Assembly: GCF_900113135.1 (NCBI RefSeq)
Contig: NZ_FOOH01000011.1
Span: forward strand, 87,285-151,284
Direction of reading: 5' to 3'
DNA from: Salegentibacter agarivorans
GTDB taxonomy: Bacteria; Bacteroidota; Bacteroidia; Flavobacteriales; Flavobacteriaceae
DNA: 64,000 nucleotides
Each line of letters begins with the position of its first letter. Within the stretch, counting starts at the first letter, position 1. The translations under genes were made by a program, and so were the position numbers. Shown here in pieces: positions 7,637-17,396 of the stretch. The notes below the pieces were generated by a model. That model did not search any database. It was not told the origin of the DNA and was given only the letters and a program-made list of their open reading frames with translations.

Positions 7637-9718
7637 TTAATTCGTAAGTTGAATATCGTCGTAATAATAAGTGCTGCCGTCACCTGCTACACCTTCAATA
7701 ATTTCAAAGAATAAAATCACTTTAGAATATTCCTGCACAATTTGCTCATCTGAAAATTCAAAAACTAATTCTTCCCATTGATTGGCTACAGTAGTAATAG
7801 CATCTACTTCGGCAAATATTCCAGAGTCATCGTTATTTTCTAATTTCACTCTAACCGGAATATCAGCCTTTGGTGAATACACTTTTACGCTAATTTTATT
7901 GTTTCCGTTAAATTCTATGGGACCGTCTAACTGAAGTGTTGTACCAGCGTAAAATAGGGCACCTTCGGTTTTTGTACTTCTCACAACAGTATTACTGGTA
8001 TTGATGCCTTCTTGAAAAGGGTTTTCTTCAACTGCAGAATCTGCTCCTTCAAAAGGAGTTAGAGAATAGGTTAAAGAAGAGTTTTCAAAAGTCGCCGGTA
8101 ATGTAACAGCAGTTGCATCACTCTCTGAAAAAAAATAAAGATTGTCAATATAAAAAGCACCACCGGGAGCAGTTCCCACATCAAATTTGAACTGAAAAAT
8201 ATCGCTTATATTAAGATCCTGACTGGTAAATTCAGACAAGGGAATTTCAATACTGTTCCATTGATTTGGAGTTACATTCAAGTTTACACTTTTTTCTCCT
8301 GAACCAGAAGAAATAAGAAAGAATGGTATTGAGGAGTAATCTCCAGACCAAACATCTATGTGAACAGATTCAAATGCAGTTACATCTATAGCCTCTCCAA
8401 TATCAATTCCCTGATAATTTGCGTTGCCATATTTAATCGCCTCATTTCCATTTACAGAAACCACTTCATAGGTTGTTGATTGACCCCAATCTGGATAATA
8501 GTCAACGCCTGCGGGATCTGAATACTTATCACTAAATATTGACTTTACATCCTCTTCTAAATGAATTGGGGTCGGAGCGGCATTTACCGGCGAAGTTGGC
8601 ACCTGTACACTTTCATCATAAAAGAATACATTATCTACTAATACAGTAGTCTCACCTTCAGGTGTAGCTGAATAAATCAATTGAGAAATATGTGCTCTGG
8701 TGGTTAAATCTGTAAAGTCTTCCAGAGGAATGTCAAGAGTTACCCATTCTCCCTGGGGCATGTCCTCAATTACCACTTCATGCTCAACATCATCACCACC
8801 TCCATCATAAACACCGTTAGGTCCAAAGTCTACAAGTTTAACTTTAAAGGTTTCTGCATCTAGAGAGAAAATATCAGTACGTAAATGAGTCATGTTAGTT
8901 GCATCAATCTGAGTGCTTTCAGTTAAAATTCCAGCATAATTTAAATCAGTATATTTCTTAATATCATTTCCTTCAATGTCCGTTTCTTCCAGTTCTGCAG
9001 CTGACCAATCCGTGAGCCAGGTATCTACTGGTACATTTGTATAAGTATTACTGAATAGTGAGATAACACTTTCAGGTAATTTATTGGGAGTAGGTGCAGG
9101 AACTGGTCCATTCATTTCTACAGTTTCTGTATATTCAACCGTTGCTGTACCACCACTTAGGGCAATTACCTTAATATCATAGGTTCCTATTTCAGCATAG
9201 GTATGAGTAATAGATTCTCCTAGCATAAGTAAGGTTGGCACCTCATCTTCTTCATCACCAAAGTAAACCTCAAACATTGCAGCATAATCTGCTGCTGCAG
9301 AAACAGAAACCGAATATCCATCAGTATTCTTTGTAATATCCACCTCCAGGTTTTCAGGAGCAAGGAAAGAAACGGTTAAAGGTTGAATTCCCGAAGTCAT
9401 TTTACCGTTAATATGAGTCCCGGTAACCTCTACTTCATATTCACCTTCTGCATAAACGTGTTCTACGGCATCTCCTACTTTAATCCCTTCTGCAGGAGTA
9501 GAACCATCACCGAAATCTACGGTATACACCGCAGCTCCTTCACCGGTTGGGGTAATCTCTACCAAACCGGAATTATCTTGAGTTATTTGAAATGTTGCAC
9601 CCAAATTTGCCGGTGCCTGTACCTGCTCAAGATCTACAAGGGCATCGTCATCACTCTCGCAGCCAAAAAATGGTAGAGCAAGAAGGAATGCAAAAATTAT
9701 TTTATAATGTCTTTTCAT
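7637..9718 (-). CDS. PKD-containing surface glycan-binding lipoprotein of the laminarin locus
   Basis: This 693-residue lipoprotein has its lipobox at LPFFGC (Cys20). No catalytic glycosidase motif is visible. Two PKD-like domains occupy about residues 30-205. Two related modules follow, each opening with a similar phrase (VISLFSNTYTNVP near 218 and VKSIFSDKYSDPAG near 393), so an internal duplication of about 170 residues is visible. A last beta-sandwich (about 540-693) ends in YYYDDIQLTN, like a carbohydrate-binding module. Its place straight after SusD is where surface glycan-binding proteins usually sit. I infer laminarin capture at the surface; enzymatic activity is unlikely. Confidence 0.8.
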   Translation of the reverse strand: MKRHYKIIFAFLLALPFFGCESDDDALVDLEQVQAPANLGATFQITQDNSGLVEITPTGEGAAVYTVDFGDGSTPAEGIKVGDAVEHVYAEGEYEVEVTGTHINGKMTSGIQPLTVSFLAPENLEVDITKNTDGYSVSVSAAADYAAMFEVYFGDEEDEVPTLLMLGESITHTYAEIGTYDIKVIALSGGTATVEYTETVEMNGPVPAPTPNKLPESVISLFSNTYTNVPVDTWLTDWSAAELEETDIEGNDIKKYTDLNYAGILTESTQIDATNMTHLRTDIFSLDAETFKVKLVDFGPNGVYDGGGDDVEHEVVIEDMPQGEWVTLDIPLEDFTDLTTRAHISQLIYSATPEGETTVLVDNVFFYDESVQVPTSPVNAAPTPIHLEEDVKSIFSDKYSDPAGVDYYPDWGQSTTYEVVSVNGNEAIKYGNANYQGIDIGEAIDVTAFESVHIDVWSGDYSSIPFFLISSGSGEKSVNLNVTPNQWNSIEIPLSEFTSQDLNISDIFQFKFDVGTAPGGAFYIDNLYFFSESDATAVTLPATFENSSLTYSLTPFEGADSAVEENPFQEGINTSNTVVRSTKTEGALFYAGTTLQLDGPIEFNGNNKISVKVYSPKADIPVRVKLENNDDSGIFAEVDAITTVANQWEELVFEFSDEQIVQEYSKVILFFEIIEGVAGDGSTYYYDDIQLTN

Positions 9719-9730
9719 AATTCTAATGTT

Positions 9731-11194
9731 TTAGTATCCCGGATTTTGCTCCCAGTTGCCCTGAGAAAATTCTATTTCTTCTAACGGAATAGGGAAAAGT
9801 TCATTTTTCCCTGCAGTAAATCCTTCAATGTTATCTGCGGCTCTGCCGGTTCTTACCAAATCAAAGAAACGGTGACCTTCGCCTACTAATTCTTTTCTTC
9901 TTTCTTCGTAAATAATTTCGGTAAGTGCATTTCCTGCAGCATCTACTCCATCTAACCCTGCTCTCTCACGAACTTCATTAAGGTAAGTTCTAGCCTCACT
10001 ATCGTCTATTCCGCCACGGTTCAGGGCTTCAGCAGCCATTAATAAAACATCGGCATAACGAATAGAACGGTAATTATTAGGCTGGGTAAGGTTAGCATCA
10101 CCTACGTTATCATTTTCTCTTGGAAGGTATTTTCGGTTAAAATAACCGGTGTGTTTGTAGCCTTCAGCATAAGTTGCGCCGGTTTCTGCCGCCCAGGCTT
10201 CGATATCTAAAATGGAAAGATCTCTACGAATATCATCTTCTGTAAACAAATCGTATGCTTCCTGAGTAGGAACATTAAAACTGAAACCAGGTTCAAAAAC
10301 AGGACCCGAATAATTTCTTATTCCCTGGAAACCTACAGCTACATTACCTTCACTACATTGTAAACATCCAAAACCTGCTCCTTCTTCACCGGTGTATTGC
10401 ACCTCAAAAACCGATTCTTCGTTATTCTCACCTTCCTGTAAGAAAAGAGTATCAAAATCTGCTAAAGCGTAAGGACCATTTTCGATCAAATCTGTCAACA
10501 CATTTGCAGCTTCATCAAATTCTTCCTGATATAAATGCGCTTTACCAAGCAAAGCCATTGCAGCTCCTTTGGTTGCTCTACCAGTTTCAGGTGCAGCATA
10601 ATTAAGGTTTTCTATAGCAAATTGTAAATCGCTTTCAATTTGCGCGTAAACTTCTTCGGTAGAAGCTCTTGGAACAGAAGTCTCATCTCCTAATACAAAA
10701 CGCTCATCTCCTTTTATTGGAATTGGCCCAAACCATTTTACCAATTCAAAAGTGAAATAAGCACGTAAAAAACGAACCTCAGCAATAATCATTTCGAGAC
10801 CTTCAAAATCTGTTTTGTCCTGAAATTCCAAAACATAGTTTGCGCGTTGTACCCCAGCAAAATTCCAATCCCAAACATCGTCCAGGTTATCGTTTACAGG
10901 AGTATGCGTCATTTCATCTACTTGTTGAAAGCCTATAACATCATTGGCGCTTTCACCTCCACTTAATGTATTATCTGAAGCAATTTCGCCCAGCAATACA
11001 TTTACGTAAGTAGATTGTAAAATATCATAAACGCCAATTAACGCGTTGTAATAATCTTCTTCAGAATTAAAATAATTCTCAGAATCTATATTGTATTCTT
11101 CGGTTTTTTCCAAATAATCTTCGCTGCAACCAAAACTGAAAGCCAGCAGGAGCAGAAGAAGCATTTTATTGAATATGTTGTTATATCTCTTCAT
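9731..11194 (-). CDS. SusD/RagB-family starch-binding-like lipoprotein
   Basis: This 487-residue outer-membrane lipoprotein has a lipobox at SFGC (Cys23). It has the SusD architecture: an N-terminal TPR-like half and the C-terminal recognition of family ends (RRKELVGEGHRFFDLVRTG, then a final QNPGY). SusD proteins form the lid on the SusC channel and bind the glycan for import. It starts 11 bases after the SusC stop, so the two form the standard pair. The laminarin specificity is inferred from the neighbouring GH16 and GH3 genes. Confidence 0.95.
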   Translation of the reverse strand: MKRYNNIFNKMLLLLLLAFSFGCSEDYLEKTEEYNIDSENYFNSEEDYYNALIGVYDILQSTYVNVLLGEIASDNTLSGGESANDVIGFQQVDEMTHTPVNDNLDDVWDWNFAGVQRANYVLEFQDKTDFEGLEMIIAEVRFLRAYFTFELVKWFGPIPIKGDERFVLGDETSVPRASTEEVYAQIESDLQFAIENLNYAAPETGRATKGAAMALLGKAHLYQEEFDEAANVLTDLIENGPYALADFDTLFLQEGENNEESVFEVQYTGEEGAGFGCLQCSEGNVAVGFQGIRNYSGPVFEPGFSFNVPTQEAYDLFTEDDIRRDLSILDIEAWAAETGATYAEGYKHTGYFNRKYLPRENDNVGDANLTQPNNYRSIRYADVLLMAAEALNRGGIDDSEARTYLNEVRERAGLDGVDAAGNALTEIIYEERRKELVGEGHRFFDLVRTGRAADNIEGFTAGKNELFPIPLEEIEFSQGNWEQNPGY

Positions 11195-11205
11195 TGTGCG
11201 ATTTT

Positions 11206-14200
11206 TTAAAAGTTAAGGTTTAAACCTGCAAGGAAAATTCTTGGTACAGGGTAGAATCCGTAGTCAATTCCGCCACCAATAGCTTCACCGGTAGAGGCCG
11301 AAGGATCAAAACCTTTGTAATTAGTGAAAGTGTAAAGGTTTTGTACCGAAGCATAAACTCTTAAGCGGTTTATACCTACTTGCTCTAAAAATGTTTCAGG
11401 CAGGCTATAACCCAGCTGAACATTCTGAATCCTTGCATAAGAAGCGTCTTCAACATAAAAATCTGAAAAAGCCACATTAGAAGTTGCACCTGTTGTTACA
11501 CGAGGCACTTCGTTGCTTGTTCCCGGCCCGGTCCATCTTTCTAAATAATAAGCGTGGCGATTTACATTTGGCTGATTACGCTCGTAATTTCTTACCATAT
11601 CGTTCCCTAAAGAAGCGTATGTATACGCGGTAAAATCGAAATTCTTATAATTGAAATTAAGATTTAAGCCCATTGTAGCGGTAGGAATAGGATCGCCAAT
11701 ATTGGTACGATCATCTACATTTATAACTCCGTCACCATTGGTATCTACATAACGAATATCGCCAGGCGAGGCTTCAGCACCTAACGATTCCTGTGAAGGA
11801 TGCGCATCTACTTCTTCCTGCGTTTGGAAAATCCCGTCGGTTTTATATCCGTAGAAATAACCAATAGGGAAACCTTCCTGAAAACGTGCCGGTTGTGGTT
11901 GTCCCACACCAAATTGACCGCCGGGAAGAAACTCGGTTCCATTTACCGCGGTTACTTCATTCCTTAAGAAAGTGGCATTATAACCAATTCCAACTCGAAT
12001 ATCGTCCCCAAAATTTTCTTTATAATTAATAGCAAATTCAAAACCTTCATTTCGGGTAGTTCCAGCATTTATAGTTGGAGCGCCAGATCCCGGTGCGCCA
12101 CCACCAAAAATCCCCGAAACAGGAATTCCTGCAACCAAAAGATCTTTTCGATCTTCTCTAAAAATATCGGCGGCAATATCAACTCTGTTATTAAAAAGCC
12201 TAAGATCTATACCAATGTTTGTTTTTTCGGCTTCTTCCCAGCCTGCCCCGGGATTTGCAATTCTACCTAAAGCGGTACCGTTTACTAAACTCCCATTTAA
12301 AACATAAGTAGCTTCACCATCTAATAATGAACGGTAGAATTCTGCGCCACCGGCTTCATCATTACCAAGTATACCAAAACTTCCTCTTAATTTTAAGAAT
12401 GAAATTACATTAGAATCTTCTAAGAAATCTTCTTCAGAAAGAATCCAACCAGCCGTTGCTGACGGGAAATAACCTACACGGTTTTCCGGGCCAAATCTTG
12501 TGGAAGCATCTCTACGAAGCATCCCAGAAACAAGGTATTTTCCTTGATAATCGTACTGTAGCCTTCCGAAGAAGGATAACTTTCTAATGTCATATTTATA
12601 AGCACTGTTGTTCAAACCATCGTTTGTTCCCGTAGTTAGGCTAATATCAGCAAAGTCCCAGGAGTTATTTGGAACATCATAACCAGTAGCATATAAACCA
12701 TCTCCCCAGTCCCTAATTACCGTCATCCCGGCAGTACCGGTTAAATGGTGTGTTTCATTAAAAGTATTCTCGTAAGTCCCAAAAAGGTCATAGGTATAAG
12801 AATTATCGTTAATTCGGTTTTGGTTTACCGTACTACGAACATTGTTAAAAACCTTTCCCGGCCCATAATCTATAATTGGCGCAAAATCTTTTCCTTTTGA
12901 ATTAGATAGACTGTAACCAATTCTGGAGGTGAAGGTCAATTCTTCTATAGGCGTATAATCCAGACTGAAAGAACCGTTGAATTTATTAAGATTATAGTCA
13001 TTAAAGGTATTTTCAATTTGTGAAAGTGGATTAATAATCTCGTTTCCTAATCTTCCTTCCAAATCTTCCTGGTCGCGGCTAAATGTGGACGGAATATTCA
13101 AGGCGTTAAATAAAACAGAACCTAAGCCGTTTTCGTTAATAGATCTTCGGTTTAGACTTGTATAAATTGAATTGGCGGTAAATTTAAATTCATCTGAAAT
13201 ATCTACCCCAATATTAAATCTCGCGGTGCTTCTTTGAAAATCAGATTTTTCAGCGCCAATTATTCCTTCCTGGTCAAGGTGTGAAACCCCGAACGAATAG
13301 GTTACTTTTTCTGAACCTCCATTTAAAGTAAGGTTATGACTCATAATTGGAGAAGTGTCAAAAACCTCGTCCTGAAAATTTGTTCCCCTACCTAAATCGC
13401 TAACATTGGGATAAGGCAAGGCCTGGCCATTGTTGGCATAACTTTCATTTAAAAGTAAAGCATATTCTGTGGCATTCAATAGTGGTAATTTTCTTGAAGT
13501 TTCCTGCATTCCTACATAAGCATCATACTGTACGGTAGGCGCGGTATTCTTTTTACCAGATTTTGTAGTTACCAAAACCACTCCATTAGCTCCTGCAATA
13601 CCATAAATTGCGGCTTGCGCATCTTTTAGGATAGAAATAGATTCAATATCGTTAGGGTTTATAGTGTTTAAATCTCCCTGGTAACCGTCTATAAGAATTA
13701 GCGGGCCATTTTCACTGTTGGAAGCGATTCCTCGAATATTTACATTAATTCCTGCTCCCGGTGCGCCGGAAGATGGAGTAACATTCACCCCGGCCGCAGT
13801 ACCCTGCAGGGCCTGCTCAATTTTAATAGGATTAAGTTCTTCAATAGTTTCATTGGAAACAACGGAAACGGCACCGGTAATATCTTTACGTTGCTGGGTT
13901 CCATAACCAATTACTACAACTTCTTCTAAAGCAGCAGCATCTGTTTTTAATGTAACATCTATTACATTCTGATTTTCTCCCACGGTAACTTCCTGCGGAA
14001 GAAACCCCACATAGGAAAATACTAAAACGTCTCCGGCTGAAACTTCATTAATGGTGTAATTTCCATCAAAATCGGTTACCACTCCATTAGAAGTATTTTT
14101 TACAATAATGTTTACTCCCGGTAGTGGAAGTCCGGTATCAGCTTCATCTACCATTCCCGAAACAGAAAAGGTTTGTGCCTGCAAGGAAAAGGTTCCTATA

Positions 14201-14232
14201 CAAAACAAAATTAGTACGAGTATTTTATTCAT
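11206..14232 (-). CDS. SusC/RagA TonB-dependent outer-membrane transporter
   Basis: This 1008-residue protein imports oligosaccharides across the outer membrane using TonB energy. A signal peptide (1-20, ending LQAQ) is followed by a carboxypeptidase-regulatory-like domain (about 21-105), the plug domain opening with VVIGYGTQQRKDITGAV, and the plug's LKDAQAAIYG segment near 200. The rest is a 22-strand barrel ending in the required terminal Phe (GLNLNF). It is the first gene of the SusC-SusD-PKD-GH16 transcript. The propeller/LuxR regulator gene lies 240 bases upstream on the same strand and is its likely controller. Confidence 0.96.
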   Translation of the reverse strand: MNKILVLILFCIGTFSLQAQTFSVSGMVDEADTGLPLPGVNIIVKNTSNGVVTDFDGNYTINEVSAGDVLVFSYVGFLPQEVTVGENQNVIDVTLKTDAAALEEVVVIGYGTQQRKDITGAVSVVSNETIEELNPIKIEQALQGTAAGVNVTPSSGAPGAGINVNIRGIASNSENGPLILIDGYQGDLNTINPNDIESISILKDAQAAIYGIAGANGVVLVTTKSGKKNTAPTVQYDAYVGMQETSRKLPLLNATEYALLLNESYANNGQALPYPNVSDLGRGTNFQDEVFDTSPIMSHNLTLNGGSEKVTYSFGVSHLDQEGIIGAEKSDFQRSTARFNIGVDISDEFKFTANSIYTSLNRRSINENGLGSVLFNALNIPSTFSRDQEDLEGRLGNEIINPLSQIENTFNDYNLNKFNGSFSLDYTPIEELTFTSRIGYSLSNSKGKDFAPIIDYGPGKVFNNVRSTVNQNRINDNSYTYDLFGTYENTFNETHHLTGTAGMTVIRDWGDGLYATGYDVPNNSWDFADISLTTGTNDGLNNSAYKYDIRKLSFFGRLQYDYQGKYLVSGMLRRDASTRFGPENRVGYFPSATAGWILSEEDFLEDSNVISFLKLRGSFGILGNDEAGGAEFYRSLLDGEATYVLNGSLVNGTALGRIANPGAGWEEAEKTNIGIDLRLFNNRVDIAADIFREDRKDLLVAGIPVSGIFGGGAPGSGAPTINAGTTRNEGFEFAINYKENFGDDIRVGIGYNATFLRNEVTAVNGTEFLPGGQFGVGQPQPARFQEGFPIGYFYGYKTDGIFQTQEEVDAHPSQESLGAEASPGDIRYVDTNGDGVINVDDRTNIGDPIPTATMGLNLNFNYKNFDFTAYTYASLGNDMVRNYERNQPNVNRHAYYLERWTGPGTSNEVPRVTTGATSNVAFSDFYVEDASYARIQNVQLGYSLPETFLEQVGINRLRVYASVQNLYTFTNYKGFDPSASTGEAIGGGIDYGFYPVPRIFLAGLNLNF

Positions 14233-14333
14233 TTGTTGATGATTTAAATTCGGAAATCAATGTATTAAGAAAGCATTAACAGCAATAATAAATCACCCTT
14301 ACAAATAGTATACAGGAAAAATTATTAGGTGAA

Positions 14334-14356
14334 TTTTGCGAAATATGCATACAAAA
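14334..14356. promoter_or_regulatory. Possible operator upstream of SusC
   Basis: The 240-base gap before SusC holds an inverted repeat TTTTG (14334-14338) and CAAAA (14352-14356), with the palindrome TATGCATA (14344-14351) inside it. It is a candidate binding site for the adjacent LuxR-type regulator. The pattern is short and could be chance. Confidence 0.25.
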
Positions 14357-14472
14357 CCCGCTGAAATCAATGAATACGCAGCCTATAATTATTTTAAGCT
14401 AAATATTGATTTTCTGTGGTTTACATTAAATGTTGTGGTAATGTTGAGGAAGAATACGTTCATGTAAAGGCA

Positions 14473-17241
14473 CTAAAACTTAAGGATGTATTCTACCAAT
14501 CCCTGATCATGCTCTAAATTCATTTTCTTCCGCAAACGATATCGTTTTATTTCTACACTTCTCACCGAAATATTAAGCAGTGGAGCGATCTCTTTTGAGG
14601 ATAAATTGAGCCTTAAATAAGCACAAAGTTTAAGATCGTTAGAAGTTAGGTTAGGATGTTCTTTTTTTACAGATTGCAGGAAATCCTTGTCGGCATTATC
14701 AAAAGCTTCTTTAAATAGTTTCCAGTTATCTTTTTCGGCAATATTCTTATTAATAATAGAAATGACCTCCTGAATATCTTCCTTTTTATTGGCTTCAGTC
14801 AGTTTGTTTTTAAGCTGGGTAAGAAATTCATTCTTTTTAATAATATTCATCGTAGAGGCCGCTAATTCCCGGTTTTTAGAAGCTACATCAGATTCCAGTT
14901 TTTGATTTTGAAGTGTAATAATCTCCTGTTGCGATTCTAATTGCCGTATTTCCAGCTTCTTTTTATTCTGTTCCAATAATCTTTCCCGCTGTTTTCTGTA
15001 ATATCCCGTGTAAATTTTATGCAAGATAAAAATGAGCAATAAGAAAAGTAAAATATAAACTACAATTGCTACCGTTGTAGCGTACCATGGTAAAGCAATA
15101 GTGAATGCGTAAGTAGCTATTTCACTTATACTGTTATTATATTTACCACGTACTTCAAATACATAATCTCCCGCCGGAAGATTTTCAAAAGTTGCGCTAC
15201 CGTTGCGTTGCCAGGTGCTCCAACCCGTACTAAAACCTTTAATTCTATAACTATACACCGGTTTTGCAAGTTTGGAATAGGCCGGTATACTAAATTCAAA
15301 ATTGATATTATTAACCGAGTTTGGTAATTCTAATTGATTAAGGTCTAACTTGTGACTTTTAAACTCCTCCTCCAACGCAGCAGTAGAAACCTTATTTATA
15401 TTAAGTTGCTCCATAGAAGGCAAATCTAAAGGGGTAGAAAAAATAGTATAGCCTACATTAGAACCCACCAGATATTCACTTTCCCCAATTAGGGAAATAT
15501 TTTCAAAACCCTTCGCAATACTCCTATATTCTAAGGGAATAGCTGCCGATTTTGCGCTTAACCTATCCTGAAAAGCATCTCGGGTAACATATAAAAGATT
15601 GTCTTCACCAAATCCCCACCAGGTATTATCGGGTAAAACGTGGGAAATTCCGCTAATTCTTTGCTCCTGAATTAAATTATTTAATTCATTTTCAAGGCTG
15701 AAGGTGTCAGTTTTTGGTTCATATTTATAAATTTCATCTTCAGTAGAATAATAGATAGCGCCATTAAACTGAAATACTTTAAGTCCCATACCACCATCGT
15801 AGGATACGCTGTAATTTTCCAGGTCTAAAACTTCATTTACTTCAGCATTAATTTTTAATTTAAAAACTCCCTTATGATCGTGGCCCACCCAAAAAGTAGA
15901 ATCATTCTGTACCACTAAATTTCTCGAAGAAAGATCGAAATTTGCTAAATAAACGGGATCATTTTCAACATTTCCTTCTTCCCAAAAACTAATTCCGTCG
16001 TAATGCCCCTGAAGCAGTCCGTTTTTAAATTCCCTTATTTCCCAGACCCCGGGACCATCTGAAATATGGGTTGCACTGTTCCCTTCAATTGCAAAAATTC
16101 CGCGGTCATGCCCTGCGTAAAGTTTTCCTTTAATTTCATTAATACTCCATACCTGACCGCTAGTACCGGGAATGAGTTCATAAGTATTAGAAGTTCCTAT
16201 TTTAAGATACAAACCCTGGTTAGTACCTAAATACAAATTATCCCCAAATTGATGACTGCAATAAACCGTGCCTACTTTTCCCGAAATATCGGTGAATAAC
16301 CTAAACGGACTTTTACGATTAATAAGCACAAGTCCATTATCCAGCCCACCCCAAATATTACCGGCTTTATCCTCCAAAATTGATAAAACCGTATTATTAT
16401 TAATTACCGGTTGGAGCAATTGGTAGTTTTGTGAAGTTGCCAGGTCATAAACGTGCAGCCCATTACCAATGCTTCCTAAAACAAGGGTTTGGTCTTCCAG
16501 CAATTTTGCGGTAAAAATACTTTCATTTAAAGGATAATCTTTAAACTGAAAAGGCTCCCAATTAGAATTTTCAATAGTGAAAAGCCCGTCATCACGGGTA
16601 ACGGCAAGCATTTTATTTTCTTCAAAAGGAAATAGACCTACAATGGGTTTGTCTTTAATTTTAGCATTAGAAATAACCTGTTCAATCCTCCCGTTGTCTA
16701 TGGTGTAAAGTCCGTCTTCTGCAACCTGGTAGTAAAGTTTATTATTTACCTTAAATAAATTGGAGATAATATTACCGGCATTAATTGTATTAATTTCTTC
16801 GGTTTCCCGGGTAAAGCTATAAAGCCGACGTAAACTTTGAAAAATAATATATTCTTCCAGGGCTTCAATATGCCAGAATTGTTCGCCATCAAGGATTTTT
16901 TCTTCAGAAAGGTTTTTTAGGCTGGTATAATTTAGTTCTCCTTTTTGGTCTGTGTCCCAATATCCAAAATCCATATAAGACCCCGTATAAATTCTTTTAT
17001 CCTTGGCTAACACAGAGCGAACCGCACTGGCATTTGGCACCCTGTGTAAATTCCAATGTTCACCGTTAAAAGAGAGTAAGCCAAGGTTATTGGCTATATA
17101 AATATGGTTATTATCTGCTTGCGTCAGCATCCAGTTTTGATTGCCGGCATTGTAAATTCCGGGGTCAAAATTGGTAATTGGCGGCAGCTCCTGAGCAAAC
17201 AGGCTAAAGCTAAAAAACAAAAAGAGAGCAAGTAAACGCAT
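14473..17241 (-). CDS. Membrane propeller sensor with Y_Y_Y domain and LuxR-type HTH, no kinase
   Basis: This 922-residue one-component sensor resembles hybrid two-component regulators of Bacteroidota polysaccharide loci but lacks kinase and receiver domains. A signal peptide is followed by a long periplasmic beta-propeller region (about 20-640). A Y_Y_Y domain (about 660-715, containing YSYRIKGFSTGWSTWQ) and one membrane span (about 720-750) come next. A basic coiled coil (about 755-830) leads to a C-terminal LuxR-type helix-turn-helix (about 862-922, LSSKEIAPLLNISVRSVEIK). It sits just upstream of SusC on the same strand. I infer that it senses laminari-oligosaccharide in the periplasm and activates the locus. 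Confidence 0.88.
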   Translation of the reverse strand: MRLLALFLFFSFSLFAQELPPITNFDPGIYNAGNQNWMLTQADNNHIYIANNLGLLSFNGEHWNLHRVPNASAVRSVLAKDKRIYTGSYMDFGYWDTDQKGELNYTSLKNLSEEKILDGEQFWHIEALEEYIIFQSLRRLYSFTRETEEINTINAGNIISNLFKVNNKLYYQVAEDGLYTIDNGRIEQVISNAKIKDKPIVGLFPFEENKMLAVTRDDGLFTIENSNWEPFQFKDYPLNESIFTAKLLEDQTLVLGSIGNGLHVYDLATSQNYQLLQPVINNNTVLSILEDKAGNIWGGLDNGLVLINRKSPFRLFTDISGKVGTVYCSHQFGDNLYLGTNQGLYLKIGTSNTYELIPGTSGQVWSINEIKGKLYAGHDRGIFAIEGNSATHISDGPGVWEIREFKNGLLQGHYDGISFWEEGNVENDPVYLANFDLSSRNLVVQNDSTFWVGHDHKGVFKLKINAEVNEVLDLENYSVSYDGGMGLKVFQFNGAIYYSTEDEIYKYEPKTDTFSLENELNNLIQEQRISGISHVLPDNTWWGFGEDNLLYVTRDAFQDRLSAKSAAIPLEYRSIAKGFENISLIGESEYLVGSNVGYTIFSTPLDLPSMEQLNINKVSTAALEEEFKSHKLDLNQLELPNSVNNINFEFSIPAYSKLAKPVYSYRIKGFSTGWSTWQRNGSATFENLPAGDYVFEVRGKYNNSISEIATYAFTIALPWYATTVAIVVYILLFLLLIFILHKIYTGYYRKQRERLLEQNKKKLEIRQLESQQEIITLQNQKLESDVASKNRELAASTMNIIKKNEFLTQLKNKLTEANKKEDIQEVISIINKNIAEKDNWKLFKEAFDNADKDFLQSVKKEHPNLTSNDLKLCAYLRLNLSSKEIAPLLNISVRSVEIKRYRLRKKMNLEHDQGLVEYILKF

Positions 17242-17396
17242 AGTTTAGCAAAAAACGGAAATTACTAAATAATATGGGCTTTTACTAAAGGGAAAAATTA
17301 AGAAAAGAATTATAACGGTACTAAGAAAATCGATCGCTTTTACTTTTAAAATTGTATTAAGCAGTTTATATTACCAACTTATCTAAAAGTTAAGTT